A stretch of DNA of 19,407 nucleotides from Terrimesophilobacter sp044508495 (GTDB taxonomy: Bacteria > Actinomycetota > Actinomycetes > Actinomycetales > Microbacteriaceae), in the NCBI GenBank assembly GCA_044508495.1, contig JBIQHP010000037.1, positions 1 through 19,407 of the forward strand. Direction: 5' to 3'. Positions 6,935 through 14,358 of this stretch are shown in pieces. How positions within the stretch are numbered: the first letter of the stretch is position 1; each line of letters starts with the position of its first letter. The notes under the pieces were generated by a model. It ran no database searches. It was not told the DNA's origin and worked only from the letters and a program-made list of their open reading frames with translations. The position numbers were made by a program, and so were the translations under genes.

Positions 6935-8377
6935 ATGACCGGGTACGACCTCATCGTCATCGGAGCCGGCGTGGCTGGCGAGAACGTTGCCGACCGGGCC
7001 CGCGCAGGCGGCCTCTCCGTCGTGATCGTCGAGCGGGAGCTCGTGGGGGGCGACTGCTCCTACTGGGCCTGCATGCCCTCGAAGGCGCTCCTGCGCAGCG
7101 CCGCGGCACTGCGCGCGGCGCGACGGATCGGCGGCGCCCGCGAGGCCGTCACGGGCGAGCTCGACGTCGCGGCCGTCTTCGCCCGCCGGGACGAGACCGT
7201 CCACGACTGGAGCGACGAGGGCCAGGTGGCATGGCTCGACTCGGCGGGAATCGACCTCGTCCGCGGCGACGCCCGTCTCACCGGCGAGCGCACGGTCGCC
7301 GTCTCGACCCCGGATGGCGCAGAGCTCGTCCTCGTGGCACGCCACGCCGTCGCGGTCTGCACGGGCTCCGCCGCGCTCCTGCCCGACGTGCCGGGCCTTC
7401 GCGACGCGAACCCCTGGACGAGCCGCGACGCCACGAGCGCGAAGCGCGCGCCGGCACGGCTCGCGATCCTCGGCGGCGGGGTCGTCGCGGTCGAGCTGGC
7501 GACGGCCTACGCCGGCTTCGGCACCGAGGTCACGGTTCTCGCGCGCAGCGGGCTGCTCGGACACGAGGAGCCCTTCGCGGGAGAGCTCGTGCAGGAGGGC
7601 CTCGGGAGCCTCGGGGCGACCGTGCGCACCGGGGTCTCCCCGGCATCCGTGCGGAGGGAAGGGCCGGAGGTCGTGGTCGAGCTCGACGACGGGTCCTCGG
7701 TGACCGCCGACGAGCTGCTCGTCGCGACCGGCCGCGTCCCGCGCACCATGGGGCTGGGGCTCGAGGGGCTCGGGCTCGAAGGATGGGGCATGGGTGACGA
7801 GCAGCACGGAGGCTGGCTCGACGTCGACGACACGATGCTCGTCCGCGGGACCGACTGGCTCTACGCGGTCGGCGACGTCAACCACCGCGCCCTCCTCACC
7901 CACCAGTCGAAGTACCAGGCGAGGGCCGCGGGCGAGGTCATCGCCGCCCGCGCGAACGGCGGGGAGGTCGACGACGCCCCCTGGGGCCGGCACGTCGCGA
8001 CCGCCGACCACCGGGCGGTCCCGCAGGTCACCTTCAGCGAGCCCGAGGTCGCCTCCGTGGGCCTCACCGAAGCGGCGGCACGCGAGGCCGGGCTCGACAT
8101 CCACGTCGTCGACTACGACCTCGGCGACCTCGGCGGGGCGAGCCTGCACGCCGACGGCTACTCCGGACGAGCCAGGATGGTCGTCGACGCACGACGCGGA
8201 GTCGTCGCCGGCATGACCTTCGTGGGGCCGGATGTCGCCGAGCTCCTCCAGGCGGCGACGATCGCGGTCGTCGGCGAGGTCCCGATCGACCGGCTCTGGC
8301 ACGCGGTCCCCGCGTTCCCGACGATCAACGAGGTGTGGCTGAGACTGCTCGAAGCGTATCGGGACCTGGCCCGGTGA
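6935..8377 (+). CDS. FAD/NAD(P)-dependent pyridine nucleotide-disulfide oxidoreductase
   Basis: 480 residues, normal for the family. The N-terminal FAD-binding motif is VIGAGVAGE (8-16). The redox-active pair C41/C46 lies in GGDCSYWACMPSKALLR, a CxxxxC disulfide with a YWA variant of the usual centre. The second Rossmann motif is LGGGVVAVELA, and the FAD-closing block is YAVGDVNHRALLTH. The dimerisation domain begins near VPQVTFSEPEVASVGL. The C-terminal HPTxxE motif of lipoamide and glutathione reductases is FPTINE here, with a His five residues earlier (H456). Role: flavoprotein electron transfer between NAD(P)H and an unknown disulfide, quinone or metal acceptor. It is not clearly lipoamide, mycothione or mercuric reductase. 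It converges on mshA with only 13 nt between the stops. Confidence 0.9.
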   Translation: MTGYDLIVIGAGVAGENVADRARAGGLSVVIVERELVGGDCSYWACMPSKALLRSAAALRAARRIGGAREAVTGELDVAAVFARRDETVHDWSDEGQVAWLDSAGIDLVRGDARLTGERTVAVSTPDGAELVLVARHAVAVCTGSAALLPDVPGLRDANPWTSRDATSAKRAPARLAILGGGVVAVELATAYAGFGTEVTVLARSGLLGHEEPFAGELVQEGLGSLGATVRTGVSPASVRREGPEVVVELDDGSSVTADELLVATGRVPRTMGLGLEGLGLEGWGMGDEQHGGWLDVDDTMLVRGTDWLYAVGDVNHRALLTHQSKYQARAAGEVIAARANGGEVDDAPWGRHVATADHRAVPQVTFSEPEVASVGLTEAAAREAGLDIHVVDYDLGDLGGASLHADGYSGRARMVVDARRGVVAGMTFVGPDVAELLQAATIAVVGEVPIDRLWHAVPAFPTINEVWLRLLEAYRDLAR

Positions 8378-8390
8378 CCCGGCCGCAGGC

Positions 8391-9617
8391 CTACAGGCTC
8401 CCGTAGACCCCGAGCAGCGCCGTGGCCGACGCAGCCCAGGTGTAGCCGAGCGCGTGCTCCCTCGCCGAGCCGGACATCCGGCCGAGCGCCTGAGGGTCGT
8501 CGAGCAGGCGGGCGATCGTCTCCGCCCACTCCCGCGGCTCGCGCGAGTCGACGAGCAGCCCGGAGCGCCCCTCCGCGATCGACTCCACCATGCCGCTCCC
8601 CCGGTACCCGACGACGGGCGTGCCACTCGCGGCCGACTCGAGGGCGACGAGGCCGAAGGTCTCGCTGTGCGAGGGCAGCACCGTGACCGAGGCCGCCGTG
8701 AAGAGCTCGGCGAGCCGGTCCCGCGACAGCGCCCCGACGAAGCGCACGTCCTCCGCCACGCCGAGCTCCTGCGCGAGCGCGCGGAGGTGCTCGGTGTAGG
8801 CCTCGTCCCCGGGGGTCGCCTCCCCCGCGACCACGAGCACGGGCGCCCAGCCGCGCAGTGCATGGAGCTCGGCGAGGGCCCGGATGGCGAGCTCCTGGTC
8901 CTTGAGCGGCTGCACGCGGCCCGCGACGACGAGGAGGGGGCGGCCCGGCGCGACGCCGAGCTCCTCGCGGACGCGCTCATCGGCATCCGTGCGGTTGGGT
9001 CGGAAGAGGTCGACGTCGACCCCGGGCGGGATGACCCACACTCGCTCCGCCGGTGCGCGCACCGCGTCGATGAGCACCGTCGCCTCCGCGGCGGAGCCGG
9101 CGACGATCGCCGCCGCCTGCCCGGCGAGGTAGGACTCCGACTGCCGCCTGCGGTCGGACTCCGGCGTCGAACCTGGCGCCGGATTGCGATCCTTGAGCGC
9201 GGCGAGCGTATGGAAGCTCTGCACGAAGGGGAGCCCGAGCTCGAGCGCGACCGGCAGCGTCGCGATGCCGCTCAGCCAGTAGTGCGCGTGGAGGAGGCCG
9301 TAGCGGGCGCGGCGGCGACCGGCGAGCGCGGCGACCGCCTCGCCGAACTCGTCGGCGACGACGGCGAGCTCGGAGCGCGGGATCGGACCCTCCGGCCCGG
9401 CGGCCAGCTCGTGCAGCACGACCCCCGGCTCGAGCTCTCTCTCGGATGCCGTGCCCTGTGCGCGCGTGAGGAGCTCGACCTCGACCCCGCGCGCCGCGAG
9501 CTCCGTGGCGAGCGACCTGAGCGCGACGTTCATGCCCCCGGCGTCGCCGGTTCCGGGCTGCCGGTCGGGCGACGTGTGCATCGACACGAGGGCGACACGA
9601 GTCGGTATACCGGCCAT
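8391..9617 (-). CDS. mshA: D-inositol-3-phosphate glycosyltransferase, MshA family
   Basis: 408 residues; start ATG (9617-9615) is placed 6 nt after a TACAGT hexamer. GT-B fold, GT4 family. MshA landmarks: VSMHTSPDRQPGTGDAGGMN at 11-30, HAHYWLSG at 110-117, SFHTLAALK at 134-142 and IPPGVDVDLFRP at 196-207. The second domain has AGRVQPLKD at 232-240 and the E-x7-E donor-site pattern E319/E327 in SETFGLVALE. Family role: it transfers GlcNAc from UDP-GlcNAc to inositol-1-phosphate, the committed step of mycothiol synthesis in Actinomycetota. The other msh genes are not in the window. A longer open frame running upstream through gap 3 is an artefact. The call rests on the extended N-terminal signature rather than on GT4 membership alone. 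Confidence 0.9.
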   Translation of the reverse strand: MAGIPTRVALVSMHTSPDRQPGTGDAGGMNVALRSLATELAARGVEVELLTRAQGTASERELEPGVVLHELAAGPEGPIPRSELAVVADEFGEAVAALAGRRRARYGLLHAHYWLSGIATLPVALELGLPFVQSFHTLAALKDRNPAPGSTPESDRRRQSESYLAGQAAAIVAGSAAEATVLIDAVRAPAERVWVIPPGVDVDLFRPNRTDADERVREELGVAPGRPLLVVAGRVQPLKDQELAIRALAELHALRGWAPVLVVAGEATPGDEAYTEHLRALAQELGVAEDVRFVGALSRDRLAELFTAASVTVLPSHSETFGLVALESAASGTPVVGYRGSGMVESIAEGRSGLLVDSREPREWAETIARLLDDPQALGRMSGSAREHALGYTWAASATALLGVYGSL

Positions 9618-9623
9618 GCCAAC

Positions 9624-9629
9624 ACTGTA
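9624..9629 (-). promoter_or_regulatory. -10 element of a probable leaderless promoter (mshA)
   Basis: On the minus strand TACAGT is followed by 6 nt (GTTGGC) and then the mshA ATG. It lies inside the 54-bp divergent spacer shared with the HEAVH gene. Confidence 0.5.
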
Positions 9630-9658
9630 TTGCCTCGCTCGCGAGGGGCACGAGGTGC

Positions 9659-9664
9659 TAGAAC
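9659..9664 (+). promoter_or_regulatory. Weak -10-like element before the HEAVH gene
   Basis: TAGAAC ends 7 nt before ATG 9672. It lacks the final T of TAnnnT but has the same placement as the other leaderless-type starts. No ribosome site is seen. Confidence 0.3.
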
Positions 9665-9671
9665 GGTCAGC

Positions 9672-10090
9672 ATGGCCATCTCCGGATCCCGCTTCGAGCG
9701 CGTGACGCAGGCTCTCGTGCGCTGGGGCTCGGGGGTGCGCTGGCTGCGCGCTCTCCTGCTGAGTCCGGTCGTCGCGCGGCCCGGCTACTGGTTCGCGACG
9801 CTGTGCGGGCTCCTCTGGGGCGCCGTGCTGAGTCTCGGCCGCATCCGGCCCGAAGGCGGAGTGATCGTGGCCCGCAAGTGTCCGCGCTGGGCCTTCGGCC
9901 GCGGAGGGACGACGATCGGCGCGGTCTTCCTCACGCACGATGCGCTCTCCCCCGGCGTGCTCGCGCACGAGGCGGTGCATCGTGCCCAGTGGAAGCGATA
10001 CGGCCTCGCCTTCATCCCGCTCTACATCGCGGCCGGGCAGACCGGAACGACCAACCGCTTCGAGATCGAGGCCGGTCTGCGCCGCGGTGG
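9672..10090 (+). CDS. HEAVH-motif protein, possibly metal-binding, 3' end in gap
   Basis: About 139 residues are visible from ATG 9672. There is a hydrophobic segment at about 40-55 (YWFATLCGLLWGAVLSL) and a central GGTTIGAVFLTHD. LAHEAVHRAQWKRYG follows at 97-111, then NRFEIEAGLRRGG just before the N run. HEAVH (99-103) fits the HExxH zinc-site pattern, and E131 or E133 in FEIEA could be a third ligand. This resembles short actinobacterial proteins often left as hypothetical. I infer a membrane-associated or degenerate zinc-peptidase-like fold but cannot name the function. It diverges from mshA across 54 bp. The product is probably only slightly longer than what is seen. Confidence 0.6.
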
Positions 10091-10190
10091 NNNNNNNNNN
10101 NNNNNNNNNNNNNNNNNNNNNNNNNNNNNNNNNNNNNNNNNNNNNNNNNNNNNNNNNNNNNNNNNNNNNNNNNNNNNNNNNNNNNNNNNN
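10091..10190. other. Assembly gap 3 (100 N)
   Basis: Exactly 100 N between two convergent, truncated genes. The amidase lacks roughly half its expected length, so if it is intact the true gap must be several hundred bases longer than drawn. Confidence 0.97.
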
Positions 10191-10909
10191 CTGCGCACCG
10201 CGAAGGGGTAGTCGCCGCCCGCGATCATCGCGTCGAGGAGCATCGCGGCATCGGCGACCGTGCGGGCGAGGGGACCGGGAACGACGAGGCCGGCGAGCTT
10301 GTCGAGGCCGGTTCCCTCGGGGATGAGCCCGCGCGAGGGCTTGAGCCCGACGAGGCCGCAGGCCGCGGCCGGAATGCGGATCGAGCCCCCGCCGTCGGAG
10401 CCCGGAGCGAAGGAAAGCAGCCCCGCGGCGACCGCGACCGCGGCGCCACCGCTCGAGCCGCCCGCGCCGAGGGAGAGCTCGTATGGGTTCCGCGCCGGCG
10501 CTCCCACGAGGTTCTCGGTGTAGGAGGGGAGTCCGAACTCGGGGGTGTTCGTCTTGCCGAGGCTCACTCCCCCGGCCTCGTCGAGCACGAGGGCGAGCTC
10601 GTCCGAGACCTCGGGCACGTAGTCGGCGGTCAGGCGCGAGCCGTAGGTCGTGCGCACTCCCTTGCGCTGGACGAGATCCTTGTCGGCGAAGGGGAGGCCC
10701 CACAGCGGTGCCGAGCGGGGGACCGCGGTCTCGACCTCGCGCGCCCGCTCGAGCGCGGCATCCGCCGTCACGGTGAGGAACGCGCCGAGCTCGCCGTCGA
10801 GCCGGGCGATCCGCTCGAGGTAGTGCGTCGTGAGCTCGACCGGGGTGACCTCGCCGCGCTGCAGCCAGTCCCACTGCTCCTGGGCGGTGAGGTGGTGGAG
10901 TTCGAACAC
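10191..10909 (-). CDS. Amidase signature family hydrolase, C-terminal half in gap
   Basis: About 239 residues are visible from GTG (10909-10907), which lies 6 nt after a TAGGCT hexamer. The Ser-cisSer-Lys amidase signature is clear: K77 in GLPFADKDLV, the GAGGSSGGAA serine loop at 148-157, and nucleophile S176 in SDGGGSIRIPAA. The N-terminal helix (LTAQEQWDWLQRGEVTPVEL) is also typical. Amidases of this family are usually 450-500 residues, so the C-terminal substrate-binding half is missing in the N run. Role: cytosolic hydrolysis of a carboxylic amide; the substrate is not predictable. It is not likely to be GatA, because no gatB or gatC is adjacent. It diverges from the GntR operon. Confidence 0.88.
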
Positions 10910-10915
10910 GTTTCG

Positions 10916-10921
10916 AGCCTA
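10916..10921 (-). promoter_or_regulatory. -10 element of a probable leaderless promoter (amidase gene)
   Basis: On the minus strand TAGGCT is followed by 6 nt (CGAAAC) and the GTG start at 10909. It is identical in hexamer and spacing to the element at 5975. Confidence 0.55.
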
Positions 10922-10935
10922 CGCGGGTCGCGGGC

Positions 10936-10941
10936 TTGACA
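10936..10941 (+). promoter_or_regulatory. Consensus -35 of the GntR-ABC operon promoter
   Basis: A perfect TTGACA. At 17-18 nt spacing the -10 would fall on TTAGTT or TAGTTA, at the start of the operator palindrome, so a bound repressor would cover the -10 and start site. Confidence 0.6.
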
Positions 10942-10957
10942 GATCGCCGGTTCGATG

Positions 10958-10983
10958 GTTAGTTAGTTGAGTAACTAACTAAC
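10958..10983 (+). promoter_or_regulatory. Operator: perfect inverted repeat, GntR/YtrA type
   Basis: The left arm GTTAGTTAGTT (10958-10968) and right arm AACTAACTAAC (10973-10983) are exact complements separated by GAGT. Each arm is itself built from repeated GTTA/TAAC units. It sits 22 nt before the repressor gene and overlaps the promoter, so autoregulation is expected. Confidence 0.8.
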
Positions 10984-10990
10984 AGACCCG

Positions 10991-10999
10991 AGAGGAGGT
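10991..10999 (+). promoter_or_regulatory. Strong ribosome binding site of the GntR gene
   Basis: AGAGGAGGT lies 6 nt before GTG 11006. It fixes that start and contrasts with the leaderless-type starts around it. Confidence 0.75.
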
Positions 11000-11005
11000 A
11001 GCCGC

Positions 11006-11362
11006 GTGGATGAGAACAGGCCGATCTTCGTCCAGCTCGCCGAGCAGATCGAGAACGACATCATCAGCGGGGCGCTTCCCGAGGAGACCCAGGTGCCGTC
11101 GACCAACGAGTACGCCGCGTTCTACCGCATCAACCCGGCGACGGCCGGCAAGGGCGTGAACGTTCTCGTCGACGAGGGGATCCTCTACAAGAAGAGGGGA
11201 ATCGGCATGTTCGTCGCCGCAGGCTCCAGGGCCAGGCTCATCGCCGGCCGGCGAGAGAAGTTCCAGACCGAATACGTACGGCCGCTCGTGGCCGAGGCCG
11301 AGAAGCTCGACATCGACAGCACGCAGCTGGCCGCCATGATCCAGAAGGAAGGCAAGAAATGA
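11006..11362 (+). CDS. GntR-family transcriptional repressor, YtrA subfamily
   Basis: 118 residues, the short size typical of YtrA-type regulators. A winged helix covers about residues 5-72: PIFVQLAEQIENDIISGALP, then VPSTNEYAAFYRINPATAGK (recognition helix region) and the wing LYKKRGIGMFVA. A short helical dimerisation tail follows, with no effector-binding domain. Its stop overlaps the ATPase start as ATGA (11359-11362). The palindrome at 10958-10983 is its likely operator. Family knowledge: YtrA regulators repress neighbouring ABC transporter genes and are relieved by cell-wall antibiotics or envelope stress. The inducer here is unknown. Confidence 0.92.
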   Translation: MDENRPIFVQLAEQIENDIISGALPEETQVPSTNEYAAFYRINPATAGKGVNVLVDEGILYKKRGIGMFVAAGSRARLIAGRREKFQTEYVRPLVAEAEKLDIDSTQLAAMIQKEGKK

Positions 11363-12249
11363 GCACCGCAATCGAGGTCACCGGCCTCAGCAGGCGATTC
11401 GGCTCCCTCGCGGCCGTCGACGACGTGAGCTTCACGGTGGAGTCGGGGCGCATCTACGGGCTCCTCGGCCGCAACGGCGCCGGGAAGACGACCCTCATGC
11501 AGCTCGTGACGGGCCAGGACTTCGCGACGTCCGGCAGCATCCGCGTGTTCGGCGAGAGCCCGGTCGAGAACGCCCATGTTCTGAGGGACGTGTGCTTCAT
11601 CAAGGAGAGCCAGAAGTACCCGGATGACTTCAAGGTCAAGCACGTCCTGAAGAGCGCGCCCTGGTTCTTCCGCAACTGGGACGCCGGGTTCGCCGAGCGG
11701 CTCGTCGCCGACTTCCGGCTCCCCGTCGACCGCCGGATCAAGAAGCTCTCTCGCGGACAGCTCTCCGCCGTCGGGGTCATCGTCGGGCTCGCCTCGCGCG
11801 CACCGCTCACCTTCTTCGACGAGCCCTACCTGGGGCTGGATGCCGTGGCGCGCCAGCTCTTCTACGACCGGCTCCTCGAGGACTACTCCGAGCATCCGCG
11901 CACCGTGATCCTCTCGACGCATCTCATCGACGAGGTGAGCAACCTGCTCGAGCACGTTCTCGTGATCGACGACGGCCGCATCATCATCGACGAGTCGGCG
12001 GAGGCGCTGCGCGGAACCGCCTCGAACGTCGTCGGGACCAGGGCCTCCGTCGAAGCCTTCGCGAAGGGTCGCAGCGTGCTGCACCGCGAGGGAATCGGCG
12101 GGATCGCCTCGGTCACCCTCGAGGCGCTCACCACCGCGGACCGCAAGGCCGCGGCCGAGGCGGGGCTGGAGCTCTCCCCCGTCTCGCTCCAGCAACTCAT
12201 CGTCAGGAAGACCAACTCATCGGAAACGGAATTCGAGCAGAGCGCATGA
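11359..12249 (+). CDS. ABC transporter ATP-binding protein
   Basis: 296 residues. Walker A is GRNGAGKTT (37-45), the Q-loop glutamine is Q86, and the signature is LSRGQ (130-134, R in place of the usual second-last Gly). Walker B is LTFFDEP (150-156), the D-loop GLD follows, and the H-loop is STHLIDE with H188. The residues after 200 form the short C-terminal region common in drug/antibiotic-type ATPases. It powers the permease encoded downstream. The start has AGAAGGAAGG about 9 nt upstream and overlaps the repressor stop; its own stop overlaps the permease start, again by ATGA. The context fits a YtrB-like stress exporter, not a nutrient importer, because no binding protein is present. Confidence 0.93.
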   Translation: MSTAIEVTGLSRRFGSLAAVDDVSFTVESGRIYGLLGRNGAGKTTLMQLVTGQDFATSGSIRVFGESPVENAHVLRDVCFIKESQKYPDDFKVKHVLKSAPWFFRNWDAGFAERLVADFRLPVDRRIKKLSRGQLSAVGVIVGLASRAPLTFFDEPYLGLDAVARQLFYDRLLEDYSEHPRTVILSTHLIDEVSNLLEHVLVIDDGRIIIDESAEALRGTASNVVGTRASVEAFAKGRSVLHREGIGGIASVTLEALTTADRKAAAEAGLELSPVSLQQLIVRKTNSSETEFEQSA

Positions 12250-13028
12250 CTACGACAACTCTCACCGCCCCCGGAACGACCGCGGGCAACGCCCCCGGCG
12301 CCTTCGGGCGCATCCTCAGCGTCACCCGGCTGCACCTCACCAACAGGTTCCCGATCCTGGTGCTGCCGCTCATGATCCTGGGCTTCATCTTCCTGGTGAA
12401 CTACCTGATCTGGTGGCTCATCTTCAGCGTCGCCGGCGTCGAGGGGTCCCAGGACGCCTCGGACGGAATCCAGTTCAGCGGCGCGTCGATGTTCATCTTC
12501 GTCTACATGCTCGTGGTGGCCGTGCAGGCGGTCAACCTGACCTTCGCGTTCGCCCAGGGCTACAGCGTGACCCGGCGCGACTTCTACCTCGGGTCGTGCC
12601 TCGTCTTCGTGCTCCTGAGCGTCTACTACGCGGCGATCATGACCGTCATGGCCTTGCTCGAGCGGGCTACGAACGGCTGGGGCTTCGGGGGTGCGATGTT
12701 CGACGTCATCTACTTCAAGACCGCGAACCCGCTGCTGCAGTTCGTGCTGTTCCTCCTGCTCTTCCTGTTCTTCTTCTTCATCGGTGCCGCGATCTCCTCG
12801 GTGTACGTGCGATGGAGGTCCAACGGGATGCTCGTGTTCTTCGCCGCCCTCACCCTCATCCTGGTCGGACTCGTCGCCCTCGTGACGTTCACGGCCAACT
12901 GGCCGGCGGTCGGAGCCTGGTTCGTGAGCAACGGGGCCCTGGGCGTCGCCACCTGGAGCCTCGTGCCCACCGCCCTCGCCGCGATCACCGGGTTCTTCCT
13001 TCTGAGAAGAGCCACTCCGCGCAACTAG
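12246..13028 (+). CDS. ABC transporter permease, six membrane helices
   Basis: 260 residues with membrane segments at about 36-62, 81-104, 114-137, 163-187, 195-215 and 232-254. The fourth is extremely rich in Leu and Phe (QFVLFLLLFLFFFFIGAA). The N-terminal 30 residues are Thr/Gly/Ala-rich and cytoplasmic. The sequence is weakly conserved, as usual for this class, and the call rests on topology plus ATGA coupling to the ATPase gene. Substrate unknown; antibiotic, lipid or peptide export is the family expectation. This is the last gene of the operon, followed by the hairpin at 13042-13085. Confidence 0.85.
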   Translation: MTTTTLTAPGTTAGNAPGAFGRILSVTRLHLTNRFPILVLPLMILGFIFLVNYLIWWLIFSVAGVEGSQDASDGIQFSGASMFIFVYMLVVAVQAVNLTFAFAQGYSVTRRDFYLGSCLVFVLLSVYYAAIMTVMALLERATNGWGFGGAMFDVIYFKTANPLLQFVLFLLLFLFFFFIGAAISSVYVRWRSNGMLVFFAALTLILVGLVALVTFTANWPAVGAWFVSNGALGVATWSLVPTALAAITGFFLLRRATPRN

Positions 13029-13041
13029 CGCCGGTGACTCA

Positions 13042-13085
13042 GAGAGCGGGCCGGCCGCCACACGGTGGGCTTCCGGCCCGTTCTC
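13042..13085 (+). terminator. Long GC-rich stem-loop ending the GntR-ABC operon
   Basis: GAGAGCGGGCCGG (13042-13054) pairs with CCGGCCCGTTCTC (13073-13085), 13 bp with one G-U. The 18-nt loop contains a further CCAC/GTGG pairing. There is no U tract, so it is a U-less type of terminator, or an RNA stabiliser. It ends just 15 nt before the -10 of the next gene. Confidence 0.6.
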
Positions 13086-13099
13086 AGGGGAAGCTGGCC

Positions 13100-13105
13100 T
13101 AGAAT
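13100..13105 (+). promoter_or_regulatory. -10 element of a probable leaderless promoter (LCP gene)
   Basis: TAGAAT ends 7 nt before GTG 13113. There is no Shine-Dalgarno sequence and no clear -35. This decides GTG 13113 over the earlier in-frame codon at 13065, which lies inside the terminator stem. Confidence 0.55.
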
Positions 13106-13112
13106 CGGGCGA

Positions 13113-14342
13113 GTGAGTGAGCTTCGTCCCCGGGGGGACCGCCGGGCATCCGAGCCGACCATCGCGCGGCACGGTCGCCTGCGCGCGGCCGGGCCGATCG
13201 CGGCGATCCTCAAGCTCGTCGCCGCCGGACTCGCCGTCGTGCTGGTGAGCGGCGCGGCCGTCGTGGGCTACGCGGTGTGGGACCTCGCGAGCTCGGTCAA
13301 GCCGGGCGTCGCGCTCATCGGCGAGACCGAGGGGCCTCCCCCCGACATCGGCGCCATCGAGGGCGGCGTCAACCTCCTGCTCGTAGGAAGCGACAGCGGC
13401 GAGGGCGACGCCCGCTACGGACGACGCGGCGAGACGCTCAACGACGTCACGATCCTGCTGCACATCTCCGCCGATCACAGCAATGCGACCGTCGTGAGCT
13501 TCCCGCGCGATCTGTTCGTGCGCATCCCCTCGTGCCCGAAGGAGAACGGCAACGGCAGCTGGGGCGCCCAGTCCTCGGCCAAGATCAACGTCGCCCTCGC
13601 CTACGGCGGCCTCGCCTGCGTCGTGCAGACCGTCAGCGAACTCACCGGGCTCGACATCCCGTTCGCCGCGAAGATCGAGTTCAACGGCGTCATCGAGATG
13701 TCGAACGCGATCGGCGGCGTGACGGTGTGCATCGCGAGCGCCATCCATGACGGGCAGATCGGCCTCGACCTCGACGCCGGGCAGCAGACCCTGCAGGGCT
13801 GGACCGCCCTCATGTTCCTCCGCAGCCGCTACGGCGTCAACGGCGGAACCGACCTCGCCAGGATCAGCAACCAGCAGGTGTTCATGTCGGCGCTCGTGCG
13901 CCAGGCCAAGGACCGCGACACCCTCGGCGACCCGATCAAGGTCTACGGCCTCGCCAAGGCGGCCGTCGACAACATGCAGGTCTCCAACAGTCTCCGCAAC
14001 CCCCTCACGCTCGCCTCGATCGCCCTCGCGCTCAAGGACATCCCGGCCGACCGCATCCAGCTCATCCAGTACCCCTCGCGCTTCGGCAGCAGCAACGGCC
14101 AGGGCGGCGTCCTCCCCATCCAGGCCGCGGCGAACCAGCTCTTCGCGGCGATCGGGTCGGACCTTCCGGTCCAGTTGAGCGGCTCGACCGGTGAGGGCTC
14201 GGCTCTCGACCCGAACGCGCCGGAGGTGCCTGCCGACCCGGATGCCCCTCCGCTGCCCAATGCCGTCGTACTCCCCTCGACGATCACCGGTCAGTCCTCA
14301 GCCCAGCAGACCTGCTCGAAGGGACAGACCTACCGGCCGTAG
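13113..14342 (+). CDS. LytR-CpsA-Psr (LCP) family cell-wall polymer ligase
   Basis: 409 residues from GTG 13113. A basic cytoplasmic N-terminus (1-28) is followed by one membrane helix at about 29-55 and then an extracytoplasmic LCP domain. Motifs in order: GGVNLLLVGSDSGEGD, ETLNDVTILLHI, VVSFPRDLFVRIPS, KINVALAYGG, VQTVSELTGLDIPFAAKIEF, and FLRSRYG with DLARISNQQVFM. The C-terminal 45 residues are Pro/Asp/Ala-rich linker. Family role: transfer of a lipid-linked anionic glycopolymer to peptidoglycan at the outer face of the membrane. It is a single-gene unit between the ABC operon and a convergent minus-strand pair. The domain call is secure; the polymer is unknown. Confidence 0.92.
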   Translation: MSELRPRGDRRASEPTIARHGRLRAAGPIAAILKLVAAGLAVVLVSGAAVVGYAVWDLASSVKPGVALIGETEGPPPDIGAIEGGVNLLLVGSDSGEGDARYGRRGETLNDVTILLHISADHSNATVVSFPRDLFVRIPSCPKENGNGSWGAQSSAKINVALAYGGLACVVQTVSELTGLDIPFAAKIEFNGVIEMSNAIGGVTVCIASAIHDGQIGLDLDAGQQTLQGWTALMFLRSRYGVNGGTDLARISNQQVFMSALVRQAKDRDTLGDPIKVYGLAKAAVDNMQVSNSLRNPLTLASIALALKDIPADRIQLIQYPSRFGSSNGQGGVLPIQAAANQLFAAIGSDLPVQLSGSTGEGSALDPNAPEVPADPDAPPLPNAVVLPSTITGQSSAQQTCSKGQTYRP

Positions 14343-14351
14343 CCGACGGCC
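14335..14351. terminator. Short hairpin between convergent genes
   Basis: GGCCGT and ACGGCC pair around a 5-nt loop and include the LCP stop codon. The stem is only 6 bp with no U tract, so a role as a shared terminator is weakly supported. Confidence 0.25.
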
Positions 14352-14358
14352 CTGCCGC

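Noticed and set aside
8368..8384. Symmetric GGCC...GGCC between the convergent oxidoreductase and mshA genes as a terminator
   Set aside because: The centre leaves a one-base loop with a mismatch, so a stable hairpin is unlikely, and it overlaps the coding end.
5738..8986. A 1082-residue open frame on the minus strand
   Set aside because: It runs antisense to the arginase-like, crotonase and oxidoreductase genes and through the N run. Its Arg/Pro/Gly/Asp-rich composition is a GC-rich shadow with no recognisable domain.
8391..10874. 827-residue minus-strand frame covering mshA and the amidase region
   Set aside because: It crosses gap 3 and the HEAVH gene antisense. Only the 408-residue MshA part has family support, and the amidase is in another frame.
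11883..13748. 621-residue minus-strand frame opposite the ABC and LCP genes
   Set aside because: It is antisense to three well-supported genes, with low-complexity Asp/Glu/His/Arg composition and no domain.
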